Shown: positions 7,777 through 18,465, counted from the stretch's first letter. The stretch: 64,000 bases of DNA from Olivibacter sp. SDN3 (GCF_014334135.1 NZ_CP060497.1:5456001-5520000), one strand, 5' to 3'. A program made the numbers and translations. Notes: a model not told the origin generated them from the letters alone.

Positions 7777-10700
7777 CTAAAATCCGAGGTTTAATCCAAA
7801 AACGAACATCCGCGCCATCGGATAGTCGTCTCCACCGGTTGGATCATAGCCTTTATATTTGGTTATGGTAAACAAATTACTTGCGGTGGTATAGACCCGC
7901 AGATTATTGAGTTTGTATCGTTGCGTAAGTGATGAATTAAAGGTATAAGAAAGTGTCAGTGCATTCAACCGTAGAAAGGAAGCATCCTGCACGCTCCAAT
8001 CCGTATCACCGGCGCCGTAACGTCCGCCGCCAAAAAAAGCTCTGGGAATATTGGTGTTGGTATTCTCGGGTGTCCATCGATTATTCATATCGTCATGGGA
8101 GGCATACATACCGCTTCCTCCCATCAATCCTTCATAAAGGTAGCTCAGGGCTTTCGCACCATAATTATAACTGAATACGGCGTTCACACTCAAACCTTTA
8201 TAGGTGAGATCCGTAGAAAAACCACCGTAAAATTTAGGGTCTTTATTACCTACAACAAAGCGATCATTTTCATCAACCACGCCATTACCATCACGGTCTA
8301 GTGGAAGGATATCTCCCGGTCTGACCGTTCTTCCCCCTAGATCCATTCCATCTACACGCTCCATATCTTCCACCTGCGCAATCTTATCGAATTGATACAC
8401 GAATATATTGTTTATCGACTCGCCCAGGAAAAGATTGCCTTCCCTCTGGATTTCCACACCAGTAAAGCCGCCCTGATTATAAATGGCGGTCACATCACCG
8501 TATAGCTTCGTTATCCTGTTTTTATAAGAAGAGATATTCGCACTGAAATTCCATTTCAGATCTCCTTCTGTCAAAATAGCTGCATTGGCTACAAATTCCA
8601 GTCCCTTATTCTGTAAGGCTCCTACATTGGCTATAGTATTTGAAAAACCAGAGGTAAGAGATAAAGTACGCTGCATCAGCAAATCATCGTTATTGATGTG
8701 AAAATAATCAAAGCTAAATGAAAAACGGTCGTTTAATATGGCGGCGTCCAAGCCTATATTCAGTTGCTTCTGTTTTTCCCATCTTAAGTCTTCATTACCT
8801 AGGCGCCCGTCGGATACGTAGGTCACGGAATTATTGGAGTATACCGGTCGGTATAGAGAGCGGAAAGCAAAGTCGGGAATGTTCTGGTTACCGGCAATAC
8901 CATATCCGGCGCGTACTTTCAGGAGATTCACTATTCCTTTGTTGAAGAAAGCCTCTTCCGCAATATTCCAAGCTAAAGCCAACGAAGGGAACAAACCCCA
9001 TTTATTATTCGGGCCAAATCGTGATGAGCCATCATACCTCGCCGTTAAAGTCGCATAATATTTGCTAGCGTAATTATAGTTAACCCGACCGATATAACTT
9101 AATAAGGAGTAAGTGGTAAAATCAGAACCTAACTCAAAACGATCGCGTAAAAAAGCACCACTTAAATATTTGTAGGAAAAATCGTCGGTAGCGAAACCTA
9201 AAGCATTTATCTGGTTGTAATTATAATTTTGTTTTGACGCACTCATGCTAAGCAAACTCGATAAATTGTGCTTCTCATTGATGGTTTTATCGTAGGTAAC
9301 CGTATTATCCCATTGCCAATATAGGGTCTCATCTTTACGGTGATTCGCAGTCCCTTCAGTAGAATTCCGCAGGGATTCGCCAATATCTTTGGGCGTATAC
9401 CAATAAGTTTGTTGATTTCGGAGATCGACCGATAAATTAGAGCGAACAGTCAAGCCTTCAATGGGTTGCAAGCTAATATAGTTAGTTGTCATTACCCGGT
9501 TTAAAAAGTTTTTGCCGTCAATGCGTAAACTCCTTAAAGGGTTGTAAAGATCGGTCGACTCCACATTGGCCCAACGCAGATAATTCATTTCATCATTAAT
9601 GGCTAATAAAGGATTGGCATTGGCAGCAATATTAAAAACGCCATCAGATAGAAGTTCTTCTTCCGTTCTCGTCACAGACGTGCTTGTACCTACCTTGAGC
9701 CACGGTTTAATATCTTGATCGATGTTTACCTGTCCGCCATAGCGTTTATAGCTGGAGTTTTTCACTAAACCCACTTGGTCAGTAAAGTTTAACCCCAAAT
9801 AAACCGACCCTGTTTCACTTCCTTTAGAAAAGTTCAGGCTATGGTTTTGTTGATTTCCGGTTCGGGTGATTTCGTCCAGCCAATTGTAGCTATGCCGCGA
9901 ACGATAGGTTTCGAATTCGTAATCGGCAAAAGCTTCAGAATCATCAGACAATAATTGATCGATGTAGGCCTCGCGATCGGCATCTGGATTGTTATCCATG
10001 TACTGATTCGCAAAAGCGTCCAAACGGAGGTTGAAAATATCCTGCGCACCCATATAAGGAACCATTCTGCTGAATTCCTGTACACCATACCAGCCGTTAT
10101 AGTTTACCTGCCCTTCACCTTGCCCCTTTTTGGTCGTGATCACAATCACCCCATTTGCACCCCGCGAACCGTACAAGGCCGTTGCAGACGCATCTCTTAG
10201 TACGTCAATACTGGAAATATCATCGGGGTTGATGGTATTAATGGCATCTTCTATAATCAACCCATCTACGACGTAGATCGGATTACCGCCATATTGGATA
10301 GAATTATTTCCACGCACCCGGATGCTGGCATTGCCACCAGGACGCGGATTACTTTGGATAAGCACACCGGGCAGTCGGCCTTCCATAGCCTGGTTGACCC
10401 CTGTAACTGGTAATTCCGAGAGTTTCCTGCTATCAATACTCGTCACTGCTCCCGTGAGATCACCCTTTTTAATACTAGCACCCACAATAACGATTTCATC
10501 CAGCTGGTTGGATGCCGACGATAGGCTGATATTAACCAACTCTTCAGTTGGTGTAAATTCCCGGCTATCATAACCTACTGCAGTAAAAATAATGCTCGCT
10601 CCAGCGGTTACGGACAGGTTAAACGTGCCATTTTCATCTGTACTGGTACCGTTGGAGGTGCCTTTTTCGGTAATACTTACCCCCGGAATGGTTTCTCCCG

Positions 10701-10821
10701 TGCTACTATCGGTTACCCTGCCTTTTAACTGTAATGGCTGCTGTGCCCATAACGGTTGCATCCCAAGCAACTCAACAACCAATAAAAAAAACACAAGGAT
10801 ATAAATAATTTTCGGCCTCAT
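7777..10821 (-). CDS. SusC/RagA-family TonB-dependent oligosaccharide transporter
   Basis: The 1014 residues begin with a signal peptide (hydrophobic stretch to about residue 26, WAQQ cleavage region). A carboxypeptidase-regulatory-like beta-sandwich follows (LKGRVTDSSTGETIPGVSI, about 32-110), then a DEIVIVG TonB-box-like segment, a plug with NPDDISSIDVLRDASATALY and GSRGANGVIVITTKKG, and a 22-strand barrel ending in a terminal Phe. It has no STN domain, so FecR/sigma signalling is not expected. It is first in the operon susC-susD, perhaps with GH89. Its promoter carries the paired AraC-type boxes listed separately. Confidence 0.95.
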   Translation of the reverse strand: MRPKIIYILVFFLLVVELLGMQPLWAQQPLQLKGRVTDSSTGETIPGVSITEKGTSNGTSTDENGTFNLSVTAGASIIFTAVGYDSREFTPTEELVNISLSSASNQLDEIVIVGASIKKGDLTGAVTSIDSRKLSELPVTGVNQAMEGRLPGVLIQSNPRPGGNASIRVRGNNSIQYGGNPIYVVDGLIIEDAINTINPDDISSIDVLRDASATALYGSRGANGVIVITTKKGQGEGQVNYNGWYGVQEFSRMVPYMGAQDIFNLRLDAFANQYMDNNPDADREAYIDQLLSDDSEAFADYEFETYRSRHSYNWLDEITRTGNQQNHSLNFSKGSETGSVYLGLNFTDQVGLVKNSSYKRYGGQVNIDQDIKPWLKVGTSTSVTRTEEELLSDGVFNIAANANPLLAINDEMNYLRWANVESTDLYNPLRSLRIDGKNFLNRVMTTNYISLQPIEGLTVRSNLSVDLRNQQTYWYTPKDIGESLRNSTEGTANHRKDETLYWQWDNTVTYDKTINEKHNLSSLLSMSASKQNYNYNQINALGFATDDFSYKYLSGAFLRDRFELGSDFTTYSLLSYIGRVNYNYASKYYATLTARYDGSSRFGPNNKWGLFPSLALAWNIAEEAFFNKGIVNLLKVRAGYGIAGNQNIPDFAFRSLYRPVYSNNSVTYVSDGRLGNEDLRWEKQKQLNIGLDAAILNDRFSFSFDYFHINNDDLLMQRTLSLTSGFSNTIANVGALQNKGLEFVANAAILTEGDLKWNFSANISSYKNRITKLYGDVTAIYNQGGFTGVEIQREGNLFLGESINNIFVYQFDKIAQVEDMERVDGMDLGGRTVRPGDILPLDRDGNGVVDENDRFVVGNKDPKFYGGFSTDLTYKGLSVNAVFSYNYGAKALSYLYEGLMGGSGMYASHDDMNNRWTPENTNTNIPRAFFGGGRYGAGDTDWSVQDASFLRLNALTLSYTFNSSLTQRYKLNNLRVYTTASNLFTITKYKGYDPTGGDDYPMARMFVFGLNLGF

Positions 10822-10875
10822 AGCTTAGCGTTTGGTTAAATATTTAGCGTTCAATTAGGTCTTTAATAATGGAGG

Positions 10876-10945
10876 TAAATTTAGGCCTACTATCCTCCTT
10901 TGAAAATGGACTAATATGATAAAAGGATGGATAATCTTATGAATT
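10876..10945 (-). promoter_or_regulatory. Promoter of first susC operon: two 21-bp-spaced boxes and a -7 element
   Basis: On the plus strand the boxes start ATGGACTA at 10906 and ATGGATAA at 10927, exactly 21 bp apart. On the coding (minus) strand each box ends in TCCAT. A TAAATTTA element at 10876-10883, one mismatch from the Bacteroidota -7 consensus TAnnTTTG, lies 23 bp downstream of the proximal box. The same geometry recurs at three other promoters in the window. The direct-repeat spacing of two helical turns is typical of AraC-family dimers. Confidence 0.7.
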
Positions 10946-10981
10946 GCTCCATTCTTTTATCGGCAATGCTATACCAGGATA

Positions 10982-12778
10982 TTACCAGCCCGGATTCTGC
11001 ACAATCAAGCGCCCCCTATCAATCTCGCTTTGCGGTATAGGAAACAAATAGTAGTTGGGATGAAAGACTCTATTTTCAAATACGGTACGTTGATAAAACT
11101 CCGTATCTGTTAAGCTATTCCCTGCCTCAACATTTAAGCCATAAAAAGGCCCCCTATCGGTTTCCATCGAGACTTTCCACCGTCTCGTATCAAAGTAACG
11201 TAGCGTTTCAAAAGCCAGTTCCACCCGTCGTTCCCGTCTGATTTTTTCACGCATTTCTTCTTGTCCCAATCCGGGTTCAATACCAGGAATACCAGCACGC
11301 TCCCTAATCAAGTTCAGATACCTCAAAATATCGGGGTTTCCAGGATCATATTCATTTAATGCCTCTGCATAATTAAGGTATATTTCTCCCAAACGAATCA
11401 TCACATAAGGCCTTCTTATTTCCCTACCTATTCGTGGATTGGCATTCGGATGCACAAACTTACGCACGATATAGCCGGTCTTAGAGTAATTGTACTGTCC
11501 TTCCATTCCATTATTACCGTAACGGTGCATTTCAATTACCCTATCCCCTTCTTCTTTATTAATCCACAATGAACCACTATAAACGATTGAAGCATAAAAT
11601 CGTGGCTCCCTGTTAACAAACATATTGTAAGTTCCCGAGCGTGTATATTGATCGTTTTCTTCAGAAAACCCTGTCTCAATATAGCCAGACCCCTCCTCAT
11701 CAATTGTTTTTCCGTTGGCCATAAAATAAGCATCTACCTGATGCTGCGTAGCGCCCATTGCAGACCATCCTCCCGCAAACCGAGGTGTATTAGCAACATC
11801 CCAGGAGCCATAGTCCCAATTTGGGCGCATAAAGATCTGTTCCACATTAAAGGGTTCTATAAAAGCATTCTGATACGACAGCAACGGGTTTAAAGAACCG
11901 TCTTCATTATACTCTTTATAAAGAGAAAAAGCATTTAAATCAATCACCGCTTTCGCCGCATCTGCGGCTAATCTCCACTTTTCAATATCATATGATTGGT
12001 TATAAAGCACCGTACCATCTTGATTTGCGAAATTGGCATAGTCGGTGTTACCGTTATTCAAAGGGCTGGCAGCATATAATAACAACCTAGCCTTTGCGGC
12101 TAAACACATTGCGCTGGTCGCTCTTCCCATATCAGCACTCGCATTGGCATGTCTTAATGGCAATACACCCGCTGCTTCATCAAGTTCCTGCGCGATATAA
12201 GCAACACAATCGTCATAAGGACTTCTTTCCAGCTGCAATTCGTCCATGGGCAGATCGGGCGGGATGATTTCACGAACAATCACCATTGGTCCATATTGCC
12301 TCAAAACACAGAAATAGAACCATGCTCTTAAAAAGCGTGCTTCGGCTATGTACTGGTTAATCAACTGTTGGCCGTTAGGCAACCGTAGTATCTCTTCATT
12401 CTGGCCTATATGCTCGATGAAATAAGAAGCCGAGCGAATGCCGCGATAATAACCCGACCAGAACTCGGCTAAATTCGAATTAGCATCCCACATACCAATG
12501 TTCATAAAATGCGATGCGTGACCATCCCAATTATAGGTCATATCGCCTTCGTCAGCAGCTCCGATCCAAGGGCTGCCACTTGCCTGGTTTCCTTCCTGCC
12601 TTATATGGGCGTATATATTTGCAAGGTACCTTTCCGACTCGTCACGTCTGTTAAAAACATCTTCAATTGTAATTCTATCGTCAGGTATCTGATCAAAAAA
12701 ATCCTTCTGGCAAGCAGTAAAAATCAAGCATAGCATCATTGCTCCCAGGCTATATATTTTTTTATTAAAAAGTCTCAT
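10982..12778 (-). CDS. SusD/RagB-family outer-membrane glycan-binding lipoprotein
   Basis: This 598-residue lipoprotein has the signal MRLFNKKIYSLGAMMLCLIFTAC with the acylated Cys at about position 23. Family signatures include the N-terminal QIPDDRITIEDVFNRRDESERYLANIYAHIR segment, IRRERRVELAFETLRYFDTRRW, and the tail YYLFPIPQSEIDRGRLIVQNPGW. It is longer than the first SusD in the window. The gene is 11 bp after its SusC partner and almost certainly cotranscribed with it. Presence of the AraC-box promoter in front of the pair links it to the same regulon as the first SusC/SusD. Confidence 0.93.
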   Translation of the reverse strand: MRLFNKKIYSLGAMMLCLIFTACQKDFFDQIPDDRITIEDVFNRRDESERYLANIYAHIRQEGNQASGSPWIGAADEGDMTYNWDGHASHFMNIGMWDANSNLAEFWSGYYRGIRSASYFIEHIGQNEEILRLPNGQQLINQYIAEARFLRAWFYFCVLRQYGPMVIVREIIPPDLPMDELQLERSPYDDCVAYIAQELDEAAGVLPLRHANASADMGRATSAMCLAAKARLLLYAASPLNNGNTDYANFANQDGTVLYNQSYDIEKWRLAADAAKAVIDLNAFSLYKEYNEDGSLNPLLSYQNAFIEPFNVEQIFMRPNWDYGSWDVANTPRFAGGWSAMGATQHQVDAYFMANGKTIDEEGSGYIETGFSEENDQYTRSGTYNMFVNREPRFYASIVYSGSLWINKEEGDRVIEMHRYGNNGMEGQYNYSKTGYIVRKFVHPNANPRIGREIRRPYVMIRLGEIYLNYAEALNEYDPGNPDILRYLNLIRERAGIPGIEPGLGQEEMREKIRRERRVELAFETLRYFDTRRWKVSMETDRGPFYGLNVEAGNSLTDTEFYQRTVFENRVFHPNYYLFPIPQSEIDRGRLIVQNPGW

Positions 12779-12789
12779 CTCTACTTCTA

Positions 12790-15700
12790 TTAAAAGTTTG
12801 CTTGAATTCCTAAATTATATGTTTTTACCTGTGGATATGATATACCGTTTCCGCTTTCAATTTCCACATCCCACAAATCGAATTTACTAAAGGTCAACAG
12901 GTTAAATCCTTGCATAAATATGGTTGCTTTTTTTAATCCTATTCGGTTAATAAAACTGTTATCAATAGTATAGCCAATATCCAAGGTTTTCAGCCTTACA
13001 TAACTCATATCCTGTACCCACCAAGAGCTTGCCCTATAATTCATATTTTCATCTCCGAAAGTTAATCGAGGATATAGCGGGTTAGGCAAGGGATTTTCTT
13101 CCGTCCATCTGTCTTCGATCGCGGTCAAAAGGTTTCCGCTGGACACACCTTGTGTAAAAGGGGTAAAGCCCTGGCCGGAGGTCATGATATCTACGTTTCC
13201 TGCTCCCTGAAAAAAAGCAGCCATAGAGAAGTTCTTGTAATTAAATCCAATGCGTAAACCGTATACCAATTCTGGAATCTGCCCGTATCCAATGGGCGCC
13301 TGATCATTAGCATCGATTACGCCATCACCGTTTAAATCTAAGTATTTAATATCGCCAGGCATGGTATTACCAATTTGCATCGCGTGGCTATCAATTTCGT
13401 CCTGCGACTGAAACAATCCTTCGGCAATATACCCGAACCGTTGGTCGATCCGCTGACCTTTTCGCTCCCGCCAAGGATAGTTCCAAGGTGGTAGGTCATC
13501 ATCGATTACTTCATTACGATTAAACGTAACGGTACCTTGCACGTTCAATGTAAAATCTCTTGAAAGCTGACCGTTATAGGTAAGCGACGCGTCAACACCT
13601 TTATTTTCTGTCTTTCCAAGATTACCATAAGGATTATTACGCAAACCAACGTAAGCCGGTATTGCTGCACGCCTTAGGAAAGAACCTTCTCTTCGTTCAT
13701 GAAAGACGTCAAACTGTAAATTCAAGGCACCACCTAATGTGTTTAGATCAATGCCCACATTGGTTTTTAGTGCCTTCTCCCAAGTGACGTCAACCGCATA
13801 TTCTTCAATATCACGTCCCCAGTACTCGTTGTTATATTGATCACCAAAATGATAACCATCCGTATCTCCTACGGTGCCAATATAAGCGAAACGTCTACCT
13901 CCAATATCTGCGTTTCCAACCACCCCTCTAGAGAACCTTATCTTTCCAAGCGGTATCGCATTTTTTAAAGATTCAAAAAAAGGCTCCTCAGAGAACACCC
14001 ACCCAAGGCCTACTGAGGGAAAGAAACCATAACGTTTGGAGGGCAAAAAGTTCTCGGATCCATTAAACCCAAAATTCAATTCTAAGAGGTACCTGTTGGC
14101 GTAGTCATAAGTCGCACGTCCAGCAATGCCGCGATAGCGATACGGCAGCGAACCAATTAGATCACCTGCTTGACTGTTTATGTAATCGCTCTGATTAAAC
14201 AAAATCATTCCGGTTACATTATGTTTCTCAAATGATCGTACATAATTCACAGCCGCTTCCGTGTAAAAGCGGCGATTGTTTTCCTGCTCTCCTCTTTCAA
14301 AACCCAGGTAAGGATTTCCTACCCTTGTCTGCTCGAATATAAGATTTCCGTCCTCATCGCGTCCAGAAGCATAAAAAGTATCCGGTGTTCGCCGACGTAG
14401 GGCTGCGTTTTGATTGTAATAGTCAAAAGCAAACATGGCGTAAGCCGTTAAGCCCGGCGTAAGAAAACCAAAATCCTGTGTAGCACGTATGTTAGAGTTT
14501 ACGCGACTTCTTGTACGGGTATTGTAACCCGATTGCGTTAACATCAGATAACCATTTCCCCCGCGTAAATCCCCAAAATAGCCATTTGAGTATACCAGTG
14601 GAAAAAGATTGGGCGGGGTGTCCATAGATTTTGAATAGATTTCATTTGTTCCATAACCGGGATAAGTTCCGTCCAAAATAAAACCTTGCACCCCTAAATC
14701 AACCGTTGTGGTACCTGTTGCTTTTAAAGATAAATTGCTGGTAAAGTTATATCGATCAACTCCTATCTTTGAATCAAACTTCTGCATATCATCCCGCTTG
14801 AGTAAACCGACTTCGCTATAATAAGCCCCAGAAACGTAAAATTGTGCACGATCACTCCCTCCGGTCATATTTAAATTCAGCCGTCTGTTTCTACCAGAAT
14901 TATCGAACAGCTCATCGTTCCAATTAACGTCAGGATACAAATCAGGGTCTGATCTATTCTCAGTTTGATAAATAGCATCTTCACTATAAATTGGGTTTCG
15001 GCCACGTGTTGTGTTCGCTTCGTTTGCTAATCGCATGAATTGTGGTGCATTTACTAATTCCGGAATCTTTGTTAGTTGTGTTAATCCTTCATTGTATCCT
15101 ACGGTGATACTGGTAGCCTGCACTTTTCCTTTTCTAGTATTGATAAGTATAACGCCGTTAGCACCTCTCACGCCGTATACCGCAGTAGCGGAAGCATCTT
15201 TCAGGATGGAAAAACTTTCGATATCTTCGGGATCAACGTCATCCATCGGGCGTTCTACCCCATCTACCAGTACCAAGGGATTACTGGACCCCAAACTGGA
15301 GCGGCCCCGGATCCATAAATTGGCATTATCATAACCAGGCTCCCCACTGCGTTGTACGCCCACGATCCCCGACATTCTTCCTGCTAAAACTGTTGTGAGA
15401 TTACGCACGGGTGTTTTTAATTCAGTAGGTCTTACCGTAGACTGCGCGCCAATACTGGAGATTTTCCGTTGTACACCAAACCCCACCACCACCACCTCCT
15501 CCAAACTTCCTTCCTCCGTTTGTAAAGTGATATTTAGTGTGGCAGCGCCATTTACAAAGATCTCTCTAGAGACATAACCCACATAAGAAATCTGAAAAAT
15601 GGCATTTTCAGCAACGTCAATTACGTATCTTCCCTGTTCATTAGTTGTAGTTCCGAGATTCGCCGCGTCTTTCACGCGGATGGAAACTCCGGGAATAGCA

Positions 15701-15834
15701 ACACCGGCACTATCCCGAACCGTCCCCGTAACGGTTATCGTTTCCTGTGCAAAGACGTCTGTTATCAAAAACAAATGACTGATGAAGACAATGAACAGTG
15801 CCTTCATTAGTTTAACAGAACAAGAATTCATCAT
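12790..15834 (-). CDS. SusC/RagA-family TonB-dependent oligosaccharide transporter
   Basis: The 1014-residue protein has a signal peptide (MKALFIVFISHLFLITDVFAQ from Met10, coordinate 15807, is the tidier start). After it come a carboxypeptidase-regulatory-like domain (VTGTVRDSAGVAIPGVSIRV), the TonB-box-like EEVVVVGFG, a plug containing DPEDIESFSILKDASATAVY and GVRGANGVILINTRKGK, and the barrel. No STN domain is present. It differs clearly in sequence from the 7777-10821 transporter despite identical length, so the two pairs are not a recent duplication and may import different fragments of the same glycan. Confidence 0.95.
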   Translation of the reverse strand: MMNSCSVKLMKALFIVFISHLFLITDVFAQETITVTGTVRDSAGVAIPGVSIRVKDAANLGTTTNEQGRYVIDVAENAIFQISYVGYVSREIFVNGAATLNITLQTEEGSLEEVVVVGFGVQRKISSIGAQSTVRPTELKTPVRNLTTVLAGRMSGIVGVQRSGEPGYDNANLWIRGRSSLGSSNPLVLVDGVERPMDDVDPEDIESFSILKDASATAVYGVRGANGVILINTRKGKVQATSITVGYNEGLTQLTKIPELVNAPQFMRLANEANTTRGRNPIYSEDAIYQTENRSDPDLYPDVNWNDELFDNSGRNRRLNLNMTGGSDRAQFYVSGAYYSEVGLLKRDDMQKFDSKIGVDRYNFTSNLSLKATGTTTVDLGVQGFILDGTYPGYGTNEIYSKSMDTPPNLFPLVYSNGYFGDLRGGNGYLMLTQSGYNTRTRSRVNSNIRATQDFGFLTPGLTAYAMFAFDYYNQNAALRRRTPDTFYASGRDEDGNLIFEQTRVGNPYLGFERGEQENNRRFYTEAAVNYVRSFEKHNVTGMILFNQSDYINSQAGDLIGSLPYRYRGIAGRATYDYANRYLLELNFGFNGSENFLPSKRYGFFPSVGLGWVFSEEPFFESLKNAIPLGKIRFSRGVVGNADIGGRRFAYIGTVGDTDGYHFGDQYNNEYWGRDIEEYAVDVTWEKALKTNVGIDLNTLGGALNLQFDVFHERREGSFLRRAAIPAYVGLRNNPYGNLGKTENKGVDASLTYNGQLSRDFTLNVQGTVTFNRNEVIDDDLPPWNYPWRERKGQRIDQRFGYIAEGLFQSQDEIDSHAMQIGNTMPGDIKYLDLNGDGVIDANDQAPIGYGQIPELVYGLRIGFNYKNFSMAAFFQGAGNVDIMTSGQGFTPFTQGVSSGNLLTAIEDRWTEENPLPNPLYPRLTFGDENMNYRASSWWVQDMSYVRLKTLDIGYTIDNSFINRIGLKKATIFMQGFNLLTFSKFDLWDVEIESGNGISYPQVKTYNLGIQANF

Positions 15835-15899
15835 TAAATTTAGGGTTTAAAGGTTATGTAATCTTTTAAGTTTATTTACACGTTATTATTGGTACGGAG

Positions 15900-15970
15900 C
15901 AAAGGTAACGGACAATCCAAAGGGAAAAAATGGATTAAAATTATGAAAAGATGGATTATTCTATGAAATT
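15900..15970 (-). promoter_or_regulatory. Promoter of second susC operon: two 21-bp-spaced boxes and a TACCTTTG -7 element
   Basis: Plus-strand boxes ATGGATTAAAATTATGAAA (15930) and ATGGATTATTCTATGAAA (15951) are 21 bp apart. On the coding strand a perfect TACCTTTG (15907-15900) begins 23 bp after the proximal box. This places the proximal box over the -33 region, as expected for activation by a regulator contacting RNA polymerase. It is the best conserved member of the four-promoter set. Confidence 0.75.
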
Positions 15971-15988
15971 ATATGTAAATAAAAGGCT

Positions 15989-16032
15989 AGTCCCATGAAG
16001 TAATGAGAAATTGTTCATTACTTCATGGGACT
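15989..16032 (-). terminator. Strong 18-bp hairpin after the alpha-galactosidase gene
   Basis: AGTCCCATGAAGTAATGA (15989-16006) and its exact complement (16015-16032) flank an 8-nt loop. It follows the GH36 stop by 22 bp and precedes the susC promoter. The T-run is interrupted (AGCCTTTTATTT on the minus strand), but a terminator insulating the two transcription units is the simplest reading. Confidence 0.7.
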
Positions 16033-16054
16033 TCTATTTATTACAGTCGAAAGA

Positions 16055-18262
16055 CTATCGACTTTCTGATATTTTCAGCACAACGCTGGTTCGATTATTA
16101 TCGAGTTGCGGATTAAAGCCAACTTTCATTAAGAATTCACCGGAATACAGCTCTTGGCTATTAATGGGTGATTGAGATTGCTTATATAAATTGATCTCTT
16201 CTAAGCGATATTGTTTTTGCGGATCTAGACCCTGCAATTTAATCGGTACTATAGACCCTTTATTCTGTCGGTAATTTACCTGATAATTGAACATCACACC
16301 TTCGCTTCTCTCTTCGTTTACATAGCAAATAGAGGCGTAATCCTGCGATCTTGGATCAGCCAATCGATACTGGTCGCCCTGCCAGATGGTAGGTTTCAGC
16401 TCATTATAGTTTTTTATCGCTTCCTGGCAAAACGCTAATTCTTCTTCGGGCAACTCACTTACTACAATGTCGAAGCCAAGTTTACCCATCATCGCCACAT
16501 CTACTTTAAATTTCATGGACTGCTTTCCCCAATCGGTCACATGGTTGGAGCTGGCAATAGCCGGATAGAAGTAAGAGTACTCGTATTGCATAAATATCCG
16601 TTCAAGCGGATCGGTATTGTCGCTCGGCCAGTATTCGGTGAAATATTCGAGCGAGCCATAATCCACCCTTCCGCCTCCACCGGAGCAAAGCATCATGGGT
16701 ACTTTGGGATATTTTTCACGGAATCTTTCCAACACCTTATATAAGCCACGCACATAATCGACATAGAAATTACCCTGTTCTTTTAAATAAGGAGAATGCG
16801 CATTGTAGATCACGGCATTACAATCCCATTTCACATAAGCCAGACCTGGGTTCTTCACAAAAAGATCGTCGAGAGTCTTGAACACGAAATTCTGTACTTC
16901 CGGATTCGATAAATCCAGTACCAACTGGTTTCTGAAATAGTATTCAGGACGTTCTGCTTGCTTCACTACCCAATCCGGATGCTTTTCGTACAATTCGCTC
17001 TTAGGGCTAACCATTTCGGGTTCCACCCAAATACCAAATTTTACTTCGTTATTCGACGCTTCCTTTACCAAAGAGATCAATCCATTAGGCAGCTTTTCTT
17101 TATTTTCTTCCCAATCGCCTAAAGCTGAGGTATCAGCATTGCGCGGATACTTATTACCAAACCAACCATCATCCAATAGAAAAAGATCAACGCCCAACTT
17201 CTTGGTATCTTTTAATAGTGCAAACAATTTGTTCTCGTTAAAATCAAAGTACGTGGCCTCCCAATTGTTCAGCAGTGTCAACCGCTCGCCCTTGCCGTCT
17301 AACAATTTATAATTTCTGGCCCAGTTATGTAAATTTCTACTAGCTTTCCCCATACCTTCATTAGAGAGCGTATACAAGAACTTTGGCGTAATAAAATCTT
17401 CTTGGGCTTTCAGCACATAGGTGCTGGCATAATTATTCATCCCTGCCAGTATGCGTAAATTGTCTTGCGGATCGAGCTCAAAATCGATTTTAAAATTACC
17501 GCTCCACTCCAACCCACCAAACAAAACGGTGCCCTCGTTCTCTTTGGACGGGTGCCCAAAAGAAAGCATGAAGGCCGAGGGTTGAAACAGATTTGTTCGG
17601 GCACCCAGTTTACTGTCGATCGTCTTTATACCATGTGTGAGCTTCGTTTCTTCCGGTTGCATCTCCGTAATCCAATCGCCATGATAATGTCTTAACCAGA
17701 AATCATCCGCCTTCAAACTGAGATTAGCAGAAGCATACTTGGTTAACTCAACAGGGCCTTTCTCCTGATGTTGGATAACCGCCCATTGCTCCATAACATC
17801 TTCTGCCGCGTAAACACGATAATACAACCTTACCTCGAAGGGATATACCGCATCTCTTAAATCGACTTTCAGTTCGGTAATATTTTGGTCTATTTGTTGC
17901 AGTTCGTGCCGTACATATTTTAAATCCAAAGATTGATTGCCATCGGTATGGATCACACTGATGGCGGGTTCCAACAGGTTGCGTGCTCCGGATCCGGTGT
18001 AAGCAGCCGCATACATACCCGTATAATCTCCTGTTTGTTGGTACATACCCTGTAACAATTGATACTCCTGCTTGTCCTGGAGCTTTGGTCCGAGATAAGC
18101 CATATTAAAATCCTTATTCTCTTCCACTTGCAATACCAATGCCTGGTGTTGGGTTTCCAGCACGATCTGCTGTTCTGTTTTCAGTTCCAATTGTTGCTGC
18201 TGCGCATACAGTGACATATACCCGAAAACGACGGTGAATAATAGAAAGAAAGTTTTCTTCAT
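16055..18262 (-). CDS. Secreted alpha-galactosidase (GH36)
   Basis: From the ATG at 18262 a signal peptide is present (MKKTFFLLFTVVFGYMSLYAQ); a frame seven codons longer starts at 18283. Domain order matches GH36: N-terminal beta-sandwich, then barrel motifs LLDDGWFG, GIWVEPEMVSPKSELYEKHP, YVKWDCN, CSGGGGRVDYG and YWPSDNTDPLER. Counting from 18283, Asp487 in KWDCN is the nucleophile and Asp555 in SDNTD the acid/base, by family knowledge. It should release terminal alpha-galactose in the periplasm. It lies 204 bp after galM on the same strand, with an inverted repeat (TGCATGAGC/GCTCATGCA) between them. Confidence 0.94.
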   Translation of the reverse strand: MKKTFFLLFTVVFGYMSLYAQQQQLELKTEQQIVLETQHQALVLQVEENKDFNMAYLGPKLQDKQEYQLLQGMYQQTGDYTGMYAAAYTGSGARNLLEPAISVIHTDGNQSLDLKYVRHELQQIDQNITELKVDLRDAVYPFEVRLYYRVYAAEDVMEQWAVIQHQEKGPVELTKYASANLSLKADDFWLRHYHGDWITEMQPEETKLTHGIKTIDSKLGARTNLFQPSAFMLSFGHPSKENEGTVLFGGLEWSGNFKIDFELDPQDNLRILAGMNNYASTYVLKAQEDFITPKFLYTLSNEGMGKASRNLHNWARNYKLLDGKGERLTLLNNWEATYFDFNENKLFALLKDTKKLGVDLFLLDDGWFGNKYPRNADTSALGDWEENKEKLPNGLISLVKEASNNEVKFGIWVEPEMVSPKSELYEKHPDWVVKQAERPEYYFRNQLVLDLSNPEVQNFVFKTLDDLFVKNPGLAYVKWDCNAVIYNAHSPYLKEQGNFYVDYVRGLYKVLERFREKYPKVPMMLCSGGGGRVDYGSLEYFTEYWPSDNTDPLERIFMQYEYSYFYPAIASSNHVTDWGKQSMKFKVDVAMMGKLGFDIVVSELPEEELAFCQEAIKNYNELKPTIWQGDQYRLADPRSQDYASICYVNEERSEGVMFNYQVNYRQNKGSIVPIKLQGLDPQKQYRLEEINLYKQSQSPINSQELYSGEFLMKVGFNPQLDNNRTSVVLKISESR

Positions 18263-18465
18263 ACTAGGTTGGTAAAATTTCATATGTGCTTTATTATTTT
18301 CATTCGAATAATTTGTTTAATTAAAGGGCAATGAAGCTTGCATGAGCCCTCTGTATCCATACCCTTTTTAAACAGTAGCTCATGCAGGTTCTATTGGTTA
18401 TTCAATTTTCAAGGCGCCTTTATCTATCCTAAAGAAGCCAAATTAATGAAAAAATGGTCGCCTCA

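Noticed and set aside
10982-15834. Possible recent duplication of the SusC/SusD pairs, since both SusC proteins have 1014 residues
   Set aside because: Signal peptides, plug sequences and barrel segments differ clearly, so the equal length is coincidental.
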